A stretch of DNA of 64,000 nt from Bugulina stolonifera. Lineage: Eukaryota; Bryozoa; Gymnolaemata; Cheilostomatida; Bugulidae. Position 1 is the stretch's first letter; every line of letters begins with the position of its first letter. The stretch covers positions 16,602,099-16,666,098 of the forward strand of contig OW285193.1 of the NCBI GenBank assembly GCA_935421135.1. Direction: 5' to 3'. Position numbers and translations under genes: made by a program. Below are positions 13,380 through 24,258 of this stretch, piece by piece. The notes below the pieces were generated by a model. It did no database searches, was not told where the DNA came from, and was given only the letters and a program-made list of their open reading frames with translations.

Positions 13380-13642
13380 ATTATATTAATAATAATAATA
13401 ATAATATCAGTGGTGCCAAACACAATTCTTTTACGTGGCTGTCCAATAGCAGAGCTAATCGAGGGGCCACCACGGCTCCTAGAGGTGGATATCATTGTAG
13501 TTCGATATGGCATGGAGGGAAACCCTTCTTCGGGAGGAAAACCTCCAGGTTGTTGGCGGGACGAAAACCCACGTCCTTGCAGATAACTTGCGTCATTGCT
13601 GCAAGACCAGAGTGACTAGCGCTAGACCACTCAGCCACCAAC
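13380..13642 (-). mobile_element. tRNA-derived SINE with (ATT)n tail
   Basis: Read on the minus strand, 13642 to 13552 is tRNA-like: TGGCTGAGTGG matches an RNA polymerase III A box, a B-box-like GGGTTTTCGTCCC follows, and the ends GTTGGTG and CGCCAAC nearly pair as an acceptor stem. A body of about 150 bp follows and ends in a (TAT/ATT)n tail at 13386-13410. Class II (Ser/Leu-like) tRNA ancestry is an inference. It lies 40 bp upstream of the first exon of the Tudor gene, in antisense. Confidence 0.6.
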
Positions 13643-13681
13643 ACCTAACCAACCATATTTATGATTGGCTGTCTATTTTAG

Positions 13682-16600
13682 ATGTCTGCCGCTGCACTCA
13701 CTAAGCAACTCTTGACTATCAAATTCTTAGAAGATGAACAAAATTTCCTAAACTGTCTTACCGATGTACTCAAGGAATTTGTTTCAACAAGGAGTCCTAT
13801 ATTTCCTCGTCAGGTGAGATTAGGAGCCAATCAGCTATGCTGTTACATACACATGGAGCCAATCAGCTATGCTGTTACCTACACATGTTTATTCTATGCT
13901 GTTACCTACACATGTTTATTCTATGCTGTTACCTACACATGTTTATTCTATGCTGTTACCTACACATGTTTATTCTATGCTGTTACCTACACATGTTTAT
14001 TCAGCTATGCTGTTACCTACACATGTTTATTCAGCTATGCTGTTACCTACACATGTTTATTCAGCTATGCTGTTACCTACACATGGTATTCAGCTATGCT
14101 GTTACCTACACAATATGCTATGTGACTATGGCATGGATATGCTAGGTGACTATGGCATGGATATGCTAGGTGACTGTGGCATGGATATGCTAGGTGACTA
14201 TGGCATAGTTGAGTATGTTTTGTTGTGTCTCTGATTGTGTTGAACTTGTTTGGTGATACGTATCATTGTATTCTGTGAACTTATTTGATCGTACCTTTGA
14301 TTCTATTTAGTTAATTTATTTGGCCGTTTGTGTGATTGTAGGATGTTATAGTATGCCTACTTAAGGCAATGACTGTATCCACTAACATCTCTCTCATCAA
14401 ACTTGTCATCGCCACACTCACCGAGTTCTGCACTAAGTCAAACACTTATGATGCCAACTACGTGCGGCGTCACCTCACCAGTTTGAAGATTGTTAAGGTG
14501 AGTTCTGTTTGCTACCCTCTATCCATGTGGTGTACAGAACTAGTGTGAGGTTACCCTCTATCCATGTGGTGTACAGAACCAGTGCGGGGTTACCCTCTAT
14601 CCATGTGGTGTACAGAACCAGTACGAGGTTACCCTCTATCCATGTGGTGTACAGAACCAGTACGAGGTACTATGGTAACCTATCCCTCTTACTTTGTCCA
14701 CTATACTCTGTAACAAACATGGTTAGCTATGGTTGTACAATTTTTGGTATCTCCCTCCCACTTTTTCTCCGTCGTATATGGTTGGTCTTTTCAGTGTGGG
14801 TTTGCAATGTATATCGATGTCTATGTTCGTCGTTCAACCTCACAAATCATTCTGTTGCGGCATATGCCTGTTATTCTATACTTAGTCGCTTTGTGTTGCC
14901 GGAATTAATCTCATCCGATGCATGGAATATAAAATGCATTTAGTGAAATCATCATTACTATGGATTCATAAATGTAATTCCGTTTCCTGTTATCTACACA
15001 TTGTACTATAAAGAGGGTATAACTGTTAGGTACTGTGCAGTGTCCTCTCTGTTATCTACACATTGTACTATAAAGAGGGTATAACTGTTAGGTACTATGC
15101 AGTGTCCTCTCTGTTATCTACACATTGTACTATAAAGAGGGTATAACTGTTAGGTACTGTGCAGTGTCCTCTCTGTTATCTACACATTGTACTATAAAGA
15201 GGGTATAACTGTTAGGTACTATGCAGTGTCCTCTCTGTTATCTACACATTGTACTATAAAGAGGGTATAACTGTTAGGTACTGTGCAGTGTCCTCTCTGT
15301 TATCTACACATTGTACTATAAAGAGGGTATAACTGTTAGGTACTATGCAGTGTCCTCTCTGTTATCTACACATTGTACTATAAAGAGGGTATAACTGTTA
15401 GGTACTATGCAGTGTCCTCTCTGTTATCTACACATTGTACTATAAAGAGGGTATAACTGTTAGGTACTATGCAGTGTCCTCTCTGTTATCTACACATTGT
15501 ACTATAAAGAGGGTATAACTGTTAGGTACTATGCAGTGTCCTCTCTGTTATCTACACATTGTACTATAAAGAGGGTATAACTGTTAGGTACTATGCAGTG
15601 TCCTCTCTGTTATCTACACATTGTACTATAAAGAGGGTATAACTGTTAGGTACTGTGCAGTGTCCTCTCTGTTATCCACACATTGTACTATAAAGAGGGT
15701 ATAACTGTTAGGTACTATGCAGTGTCCTCTCTGTTATCTACACATTGTACTATAAAGAGGGTATAACTGTTAGGTACTATGCAGTGTCCTCTCTGTTATC
15801 TACACATTGTACTATAAAGAGGGTATAACTGTTAGGTACTATGCAGTGTCCTCTCTGTTATCTACACATTGTACTATAAAGAGGGTATAACTGTTAGGTA
15901 CTGTGCAGTGTCCTCTCTGTTATCCACACATTGTACTATAAAGAGGGTATAACTGTTAGGTACTATGCAGTGTCCTCTCTGTTATCTACACATTGTACTA
16001 TAAAGAGGGTATAACTGTTAGGTACTATGCAGTGTCCTCTCTGTTATCTACACATTGTACTATAAAGAGGGTATAACTGTTAGGTACTATGCAGTGTCCT
16101 CTCTGTTATCTACACATTGTACTATAAAGAGGGTATAACTGTTAGGTACTGTGCAGTGTCCTCTCTGTTATCCACACATTGTACTATAAAGAGGGTATAA
16201 CTGTTAGGTACTATGCAGTGTCCTCTCTGTTATCTACACATTGTACTATAAAGAGGGTATAACTGTTAGGTACTATGCAGTGTCCTCTCTGGAAATCGTC
16301 TCTATAGTGATCAGAAGTTATCTGAAGCGTGTCTCTCACTACTCCGACGTCTCAGTGATGTTTTACTGCCAGCTGAGCTTCAGATAACCCTATCCGATAT
16401 AGTTCCTCTCTGCATTTCCCTCTGCAATATGAAGAAACAGGCGCTCTTTACTTACAGTTCTACCTTTAGACTCAAAGTGAGTATTTACCCTATTTCAATG
16501 TCAACTTTGGAATGGTTATATTTTCTCCGAGAATTCCTGTTCATTCAGTTAGTTATGTGATAGATTCATATAGGCTACAGGGCATTTCTATGACAGTTTT

Positions 16601-19600
16601 TATTTTGGTTAAACTGGAATTGACAAAGGTTGTGTGGATAAACTAGGGATGTTATGCTTTGGCTAGTCTATAGTATGGGTTAGTAACTTATTCATACTTC
16701 ATTAGGCATTTATGATAAATTAACCTACATCATTGGTTAGCCAGTGATACCAACAGAGAAACTAACCTACATGAGTTATACCAGAACATGATTGGCTACA
16801 CAGAGCTAGACCTACATCCTAGACTGGTATGAGGAAGTTCAGAAACTTGCTGGAAGAGGGTAACCAGGTTATGTCTGGTTTTGCTGTAATTACTTAGTCT
16901 TATTGCAAACCCCTACTTATCGCCTTTGTAGGCTAAAGAGTTGATGCTGCATAAGAACTTATCTATAGAGATACACGAGTATGACGATGGAGCTAGCAGT
17001 AAGAAATGTGCTCTGATGGAACAGCTGTTTGGGTGCAAGTAAGTAGCCACTCTCCAATCACAGACCCAGTCTTGTACTTTCATTTAGTTATTGTAGAGTT
17101 ACTTATGAACGCTTAGTTGAGTCAAGTCTCCAGTGAAACAATAATATTAGAAATATAGTGACACCAGTTTATTCAAGGATTTCTTATTTAGAAAAAAGAT
17201 ACTGCAGTTAGAATAATTATAGTTCATGACTAATTTTGACTCTTCCTGTTGTACTCTGTATTACAGGCAGTTACAGCTCACACACTGCACTGGAGAAGTG
17301 TTCTCTACGAGTCCAGCTGAGAATGCTAATGTGAAGGAAGTTCTTGTGGAACAGGGGCTAGTCTGGTACTGTCCTGAGGCTAGCGAGGGGGAGGAACCTT
17401 CAGAATGTACTGCAGATTCATCTGTTTGTATGTTGTTACATCGTTGTACTACGTTGTTCCTGGATTGCTAATAGCTAATTGTGATATATACTTGCAATCA
17501 ATTGAACATGCTAACTGTTAACATTCAGAATCCTGACCATCTCCAGGTTATACACAACTCACTCTGAGTCGACTTTATTTCTATCTAATATTACTCATTA
17601 TTACAGGCTTAGATAGCCCTTCAAAGGATAGTAATCAATTTTAGATTATCTATTTATGTTTAGTTCATGTTTCAGCAGATATTGATCGTACCACAGCAGT
17701 AGCATTGTTATGTATGGCACCACTGATATATAGTGATAGAACAACCTAATTCTCTTTGTTAGGTAACTCACAAGATAGCCTGAGGGATGTTATACCTACC
17801 CAGATAGCCTATGGTCCACACTTCTTTGCACATCAGCAGGAGAAGCTGGGTCAGGTATAAGATTAGCTGCTCTCTTTTGCTTTGTATATAACACATTACG
17901 TCATGGGAACGTGTGTTGTTTTCAGATGTTCCACCCGTACATGTAGAACCTGTACCATCGAGGAACCAACTCTAGATGTGGAATCTTTAGTTGATACTAA
18001 CATGTATACATGTACCTTGTCTTGTTGTGTAAAGATTGCAGACATAGAACAGATACTGCAGGATTCAGAACACCAGCCTTATACATCAGCTCCACAATCT
18101 GGTGATATGGTTACTATACGGGGGTCTATAGTGAGCCCGCACTGTAAGGTAGATGCTAAGGAGGTTTACTACAGGGCTCAGGTATGCCACATACGTATTA
18201 TATTATGTAACTGACGGGCTGGCCCAGTCTCTTTTTGATTGCTGAATGTTTGTAGTAGAATTGGATCATGTGTACCGTATGTATACGTAATTATTCTATA
18301 TATAGTCATGGTTGTATGTCCTGCAGGTTTGTAACCTTTGTTGTTGGGGTATGGTTTTGTTTTACCTGCTCTGCATTGCTGATAGACTCCTCGTGTTACT
18401 ACTAACTCATGTTACATGTAACACAGGTCTGCCAGAAGATGGAGAGCAAAGACTCCTACATGGTTATAGCTCTAGACTATGGTCTGGTTAAAGAGATCCA
18501 CCCATCTCAGATATACCATCCGTGTCTCACACTGATACATATCATGCCTTCTACCACGCTATTTACACTGAGAGGTATATACCCTAGTCCCTTCTCTCTT
18601 GACATGCTGGACTCGGCTCTCTCCATTCTACAGACACTGACTGTAGGGAACTTTACTATTAGTGAAAACCTCGTGAACCAATGGTCAGCATTCAATGTTC
18701 TGTCAGCACTTGCTCTTACTGCCCCGCACCACACTATATGTACTAAGGCTATGATTGTATTCACACATCTGTCACACTGCAGGTATGTCTATCCAACTAT
18801 ATATGTCTCTGTGCTGTTGATTTGCTTACTTCACTATGTGTACGTAGCGCATAATATAATTATGGTGTATCAACAAATTGTGAGAGGACAACTACAAATT
18901 ATTGTTGATAATTTATGAATGCAGTGTTCTAGTAGTTTACTGTCTATTAGATACCAATTGGTATACATGTACATATCATGCTATGCTATTTTGTGTAGCT
19001 AGAGATGTTGTCGTTGTTTATACTAATACTACTTACGCTATACCTGCATATTATATGAGCCTAGCACCTGTCCATATGAGCGTAGCACCTGTCCATATGA
19101 GCGTAGCACCTGTCCATATGAGCGTAGCACCTGTCCATATGAGCGTAGCACCTGCCCATATGAGCGTAGTACCCGTACATATGAGCGTAGTACCCGTACA
19201 TATGAGCCTAGCATCTGTATATATGATCTTCATGCTTATTCTATCATCTGAACACTAGTATTATTATAACAGTCCTTTCCATATACAAGGAAGGACAACT
19301 TCTATGGGATACTTAGTGTTGACCATTGGGTATTTTTAGCTTTTCTGTCTACAAACACAGCACCAGAATGGCAGTTATTCTTGTAATCTAATTCTACTAA
19401 GCAGATCGCTTATTAGAGAGATTTAAAATGGTATAATAAATGGGTTTCTATACTACATAAAGCCACAGGGCACTCTAGGTCCTCTTTTACTTCTAACTGG
19501 TACTGTATAAGTATCATGATGACATGAAATAACATTGGTATTTTAGCCGAGTAAGAACGAATGGTGTTGTAAGAGATAAAGCGGTGACAAAGACCCTGAG

Positions 19601-22600
19601 GCTAATCAACAGGTTCACTAAGCTAAGCTGGAGAGATACTACAATTGCAGCCTGCAAGGCTCTCTCTGCCATGTTGTTTGAAAACCCTTCTGCATCCCCT
19701 CAGTTAGAGCCAGGTATGACCTGTATCTGTAGTCCATAGTAATCTTATTACCCATAATTCTCTTCATAATCCCTACTGGGTGGAGTCTGTAGATCTCCGC
19801 TCTTGATGTCAACCTCAGTGACTGAATTGGTTTTCCCTTATTTTTATGTATGTTTTAGCAAGGAACTTATATCAGTAGTTGTGTATTTTGTTTAAATTAC
19901 TGTGAAAGGGCCATGCTTGCCAGGCCTTGAAGGTGTAGAATTTACTGTGTCTAACCTCCATGCTAGGTGAACCTCAACTTTTATATCCAAACATAGGACA
20001 GGAATTTTCGCAGTAGTGGAAGCTACATTTGTGTCCTTCGCTAACAAGCAAGTTTCCTCTCCAAAGCCAAAAATTTGGTAGGCTAAGCTACAAATAGTTC
20101 TAATTACTCAAAACCTGAAGTCTAATGTGGCAGTGTCGACGTTTCTTGGAATTTTAGGAATGGCGACTCTTTTGAACATCCTGTCGAGCAATGAAGATGA
20201 TACGGAGATTAGAACAGCTGTACTTCAGGTATTGCGTAATTATCTCGGACCTGTGGACCTGAGCCTACAAGGCAGGGCAGTGAACTCACTAGAGGCAGTC
20301 ACTACCAGGTATGTTAAGCTATGATTGTATTTGACATTTACACATAGAAACATACACGTACATACACTTACGTGTTGTACAAAGGGCTGAACAACTTTTC
20401 CCAAGACAGTTAGTTCTGATCAGCACATTTGATACCTTAGGCCCTCCTAATGCCTGATTCTGACCGAAATAGTCACATGTGCACTGTGACCTTCTCCTAT
20501 CCCAGCAGATCTGAGCTCTATATTACACTGTTAGTAGATATGCATCTTGTAATCCTACCATAGTTGGTAATTATTATACTCGTAGTTCCTCAGAGACTAG
20601 TGAAAATCCAGGTGCTGCCAAGCCTATACTAGTCACCCCTACACAGCTTCCAACTCCTAGCCCCAGTTCCAGTAACATGAAGTCAGCAGTAGAGGATGGG
20701 AAACCTCAGTCTAAGGACAACCATGCAAAGAAAACAAGAATCAGCCGGGCTGGCTCACGGCATCGTAGAATTGACCTTGAGCAGATTTCTGAACAGGTGC
20801 ACAATATACATCCATAGCCTTGCTCTCTGATAGTACAAACTGGGGTCGTTGGGGTGGTATCTGCATTGTTCGTCTCTGTTGTCTCTTGAATTTTGTCACT
20901 ATTCTTCTCTAAATTATTCTGGTTAAACTAGTTTGAGTTTGTCAAAAATATAATGTAGTAAAGTTTAATACAGTATTTCCTGCACAACTATCATGCTGAT
21001 TAAATTGGGGGATTCCTTTTTCTGAAATGTAACTATAAATGTTCTTCTACTATGACAATAAATTGCCAGTTTAAACATACTTATATTACAGGCTGTTTCA
21101 TCCACTACAACATTGGTATCAGTTCCTAGCATACCAGGGAAACTTTATTCGTTTGAATGCACTTTACAACTAAATAGCGTTTACAGTATCTCACCAGAGT
21201 TGTCCTCCCTCCATTCGTATAAAATAAGAGAGGCTAATTCCTAATTTAAGTAGTTAGTTTGCAATGATACTTTAATAATACATGCATATATGCAGTGGTA
21301 TATATACATGTACATGTATTTATGGTCTAATATGCTGCAGGAATTTGAGAGCCCAATAAATTCTGCAAATCCAGCCCCTGTTGATCTGAACATGTCTGCT
21401 GATAGCCTCTCTCTCAAAGATTTCTATCCTATTGGTAAGTATGCGGCAGTATTTTATTGTTTAATGGTTTACACACCTCACTCCGCTAGCCACATATTAT
21501 ACATAGTACCAATTGTTATATTCTTTCATTGCATGTGCTTGTGCTTGTTAGTATTTACATTGAACAACATTTCCCAGTTTAGAGGCTCGAGGCTGTTGTG
21601 AAATTGTTTGGAGTTCTCTTCACTCTGCTAACTATGCAAATATGATATAATATGCCATAAACAAACACAAGATGATCACCCTCTGTATACAATGTGCATG
21701 TATTTATTTACTAGGGGAGCAGACAACTCTGAAAATGTCAGATAGTTGTTCAGTGTTTGAATCTGACAGTTCAATGGACTGTATCAGTGTACAGAAACTG
21801 CTAGTGGGGTTTCTCAATGCAGGTGTGTATTCACTCAATACTCAACTATTTTCACAACTCATTAGGGAGCACCTGTGTGTGATGGGTTGTATGTGTCACA
21901 TGTGAATGACACAAGCTGCTTGATATTATAGTTCCAAAGCACAGAATGGATTATAATAATACGATAGAGAAAGGAGTCGTATTCATGTTAACTTTGTTCT
22001 ATTCAGTGTTAAATGACCTAGGTCTGACTGGACACTTCATATTACAGTGTATATTATGTTATATTATATATTATATGACATGGTTACTAGTATGTAGTGT
22101 TGTATTACCCAGGTCTGGCTGGACACTTGATATACGGTGTAGACGCTAATGGAAAAGTGCTAGGTGTTCACATTGATAGGTAAGTTGTATAACATTATAC
22201 ATTGTGCATAATATGCATCACATATCTACACTCATGTTCTGAGGTAACTTGTATCTACAATACTGATGTGGGTTGTAGGGTGTTTTAAACACATTGTTGT
22301 TATTAATTAAATTAGGGTAGGTTAGATAGTGCTACATGTTTTATATGTGCAGCATATCAAAATATTAAACATGCCGTTTGAAGAAGTGATTGTCTGGTTT
22401 GGACCCTGGTTTATTTGGAACTCAGCACATTTTGATTGGACTCGCACTTAACATGATGTATCTTCTAATCAGAAATGTGTTATATATGTACATGTTATAT
22501 TTATAAGACATTTCATCAACTTGTCATAGAAATGATGAAACGTGTTTCAAACATTGGATGATAGTATGACAAAAGTTCTCCTTTTCTTCATGTAAACACT

Positions 22601-23464
22601 GAAACTGCTGCAATCAAGATGGGGAAATTATTTCTCTGTAATCAGTTTGTGTAGATTGACCAGGTCCTGTTGGAAGGTCGACTATAAACTAGACTGGGTT
22701 CTTACTATCTAATACTGCTTATATAATACGTTGTATACAGAGATAGAAGAGATCAGCTAAGACTGGGGTTAGATAGAATATGCTGTGATTTGGAACCACC
22801 TCTCACCTATCACATGCCTACTCTGCACTTTATACCTGTCTGCTTTGCTGAGAATGCTGAAGATGAGACCACATGTAGCTTCATGCCAGATAGATACATA
22901 GTGGGTTAGTCATCTACATACTCATATACTTACGCATAAATATACATGTACATGTATACACATGTACATTAATAGTGTCTTCACAAACTAAATCTTAGAC
23001 ACATTTGCTAAAGTGTTTTCAGCGCACTTCCGTCACAGAGTCGCGAACACACCGGCCGGGGCTGAACGCAAAATCGTCATTTTTGTGCGAAAAACCCAGG
23101 TGTGCTGATGAGCTAGGGGTGGTTTGGTCCGGCCAAAAAAACTCCCAGGTCAATAGCCCTTGTGGTCTAGGCCAGATGGCCATCTTGGGACTTTTATTTG
23201 CGACCCGGGTCCGTCCAAGATGTCGTGAAGACACTAATAGTATTAGCGAATCCTTGGCTCTCAGAGTATCTATCTATAAGCTTCAATGCGGGTGTGAATT
23301 TACTCTTTGTAGCAATAGCAATCAGTGCCAACATGAACGAGGTTGGATACAGATTGAAGTCTGACAGTCGTATATTTGTGAGATCTGGCACTCATACAAT
23401 AACAGGAAGTACTCAAGATCTACGTGAACTCATCACAGCCAAGATGGAGGCTCATTTATGTTGA
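13682..23464 (+). CDS. Tudor and Schlafen-type (AlbA_2) domain fusion protein
   Basis: Eighteen exons join in phase: 13682-13813, 14342-14497, 16315-16476, 16932-17038, 17267-17427, 17607-17630, 17763-17854, 18035-18181, 18427-18782, 19547-19713, 20158-20308, 20586-20796, 21092-21115, 21341-21434, 21715-21822, 22113-22179, 22741-22904 and 23313-23464. They give about 824 aa. Residues 1-150 look like ARM/HEAT helices. About 150-360 form an extended Tudor domain: an SN-like half (VKEVLVEQGLVWYC) and a Tudor core (IAYGPHFFAHQQEKLGQ, VYYRAQVC, MVIALDYGLVKEIHPSQIY). Helical sequence follows to about 560, then a Ser/basic linker. The end (about 660-815) matches the Schlafen AlbA_2 fold: LLVGFLNAG, YGVDANGKVLGVHIDR, LHFIPVCF and IFVRSGTHTITGSTQDLREL. 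Tudor domains bind dimethyl-arginine on Piwi-type partners. The first acid of the Schlafen E/E/D set may be in GEQTTL and the third in GVDANG; the second appears replaced by Lys, so nuclease activity is doubtful. An AG lies directly before the ATG, so more N-terminal exons are possible. AATAAA is at 23622. Very short exons are least certain. Confidence 0.8.
13829..14109. repeat. Intronic minisatellite, about 27-30 bp unit
   Basis: About nine copies of GCTATGCTGTTACCTACACA plus TGTTTATTCA with small length changes. They lie in the first intron of the Tudor-Schlafen gene, starting 15 bp after the donor. Long open frames here are repeat artefacts. Confidence 0.9.
14117..14207. repeat. 24-bp minisatellite, about four copies
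   Basis: Unit ATGCTAGGTGACTATGGCAT plus GGAT, directly after the previous array in the same intron. Confidence 0.85.
14509..14667. repeat. 39-bp minisatellite, four copies
   Basis: Unit beginning TACCCTCTATCCATGTGGTG. It starts about 12 bp after the donor of exon 2 of the Tudor-Schlafen gene. Confidence 0.85.
14989..16291. repeat. 62-bp minisatellite, about 21 copies
   Basis: Unit starts GTTATCTACACATTGTACTA and ends TACTATGCAGTGTCCTCTCT. The period, measured between successive copies, is 62 bp. Variant positions (TACTGTGCAG against TACTATGCAG, TATCCACACA against TATCTACACA) alternate in blocks, so the array grew by amplifying multi-unit segments. The last unit abuts exon 3 of the Tudor-Schlafen gene. 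Confidence 0.95.
19052..19212. repeat. 21-bp minisatellite, about eight copies
   Basis: Unit TATGAGCGTAGCACCTGTCC plus A, in the intron after exon 9 (18427-18782) of the Tudor-Schlafen gene. Confidence 0.85.
19271..19300. repeat. Short hairpin resembling the dispersed family
   Basis: AGTCCTTTCC pairs with GGAAGGACAACT across an 8-base loop. Confidence 0.4.
22975..23234. mobile_element. MITE, about 260 bp, GTGTCTTC termini
   Basis: Termini GTGTCTTCAC and GTGAAGACAC are inverted, flanked by TAATA on both sides (22970-22974 and 23235-23239). The interior matches the elements at 63251-63519 and, more weakly, 39401-39568 (shared text such as GGCCAGATGGCCATCTTG read against the opposite orientation). 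No coding capacity. It lies in the last intron of the Tudor-Schlafen gene, 78 bp before the last exon. Confidence 0.8.
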
Positions 23465-24258
23465 CTTACCCCCTAAATACAATGCTAACTGAGCTAGTCT
23501 TAATATTATATTTTGTTGTTTAACTTTTGTTTCCATTGTCCAAACTCTAGTCATGCTTTCCCATGTTGATCTGCTGATCCGGTGATGTTGTTTAAACTAC
23601 AGCTTTATTTTTACTATATTAAATAAACTTTATGTCTGAAATAGGAAGTATATGCAATTATATGATCTCTATGGATACCAGTAAACAAATGCATAAATAT
23701 TTAATTACTTAGTGAGGCCTTTTTAGCAAGTAAAACAAGTAGTTGCAACCAAACTTTACCAGTGAATATAATGTTATTTGTAACAAGTGTTGGTGTCTCC
23801 TATACTAAGCAGTAGACAGATAGCTATGTAATTACTTGCACAATTTTTGGTAAAATATTTTACCTATTCAGGAATTTTTGGTGGAATTTTTTACCAATTC
23901 AGAAAGTGGGTGTAGCTAGCTATTACCATACTAATCATGGTGTCTGTAGAACTGAAGGTTAGTTTCTGCAACAACCAGCAATTAGATTTTAGATAATTGT
24001 TTTCGCTAGTAAAAATATCTAGATTTTATTTACTAGAGAAGCAAAATATATAATCATCTGTTTCCATAGAAACAAATAAACATAATTACAGTATCTATAA
24101 AATGTATAAAAAATAATTGACTGTGAGATCATGTGGAAGAAACAAAACTTGGTACAAACAAGGGGCTGTAGAAAATTGGAATGATAACTATGGGTAGAAA
24201 AGTTACTTTGGCAGGGTAGCAAATGTAAAATTATCACAATATAATGGAGTTAGGTGTG
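23465..24258. other. Convergent intergenic region
   Basis: It holds both 3' ends: AATAAA at 23622-23627 for the plus-strand gene and TTTATT at 24025-24030 (AATAAA on minus) for the sulfotransferase. Nothing else is seen. Confidence 0.5.

Noticed and set aside
13176..13586. 136-codon plus-strand frame upstream of the Tudor gene
   Set aside because: It runs through AT-rich spacer and the SINE; there is no family signal.
13837..14234. Overlapping frames with repeated CCYLHMF-type text
   Set aside because: They come from the intronic minisatellite after the first exon of the Tudor-Schlafen gene.
14989..16291. Regular 62-bp repeats considered as a CRISPR array
   Set aside because: The units are contiguous with no unique spacers and sit in an animal intron.
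17925..18000. Possible extra exon reading VPPVHVEPVPSRNQ
   Set aside because: It is protein-like but out of phase with both neighbouring exons and runs into a stop; direct joining of 17854 to 18035 keeps phase.
18507..18764. 85-codon minus-strand frame
   Set aside because: It is a shadow of the long exon at 18427-18782.
23005..23312. Open frames just before the last Tudor-Schlafen exon
   Set aside because: They are derived from the MITE; the phase-correct acceptor is at 23311-23312.
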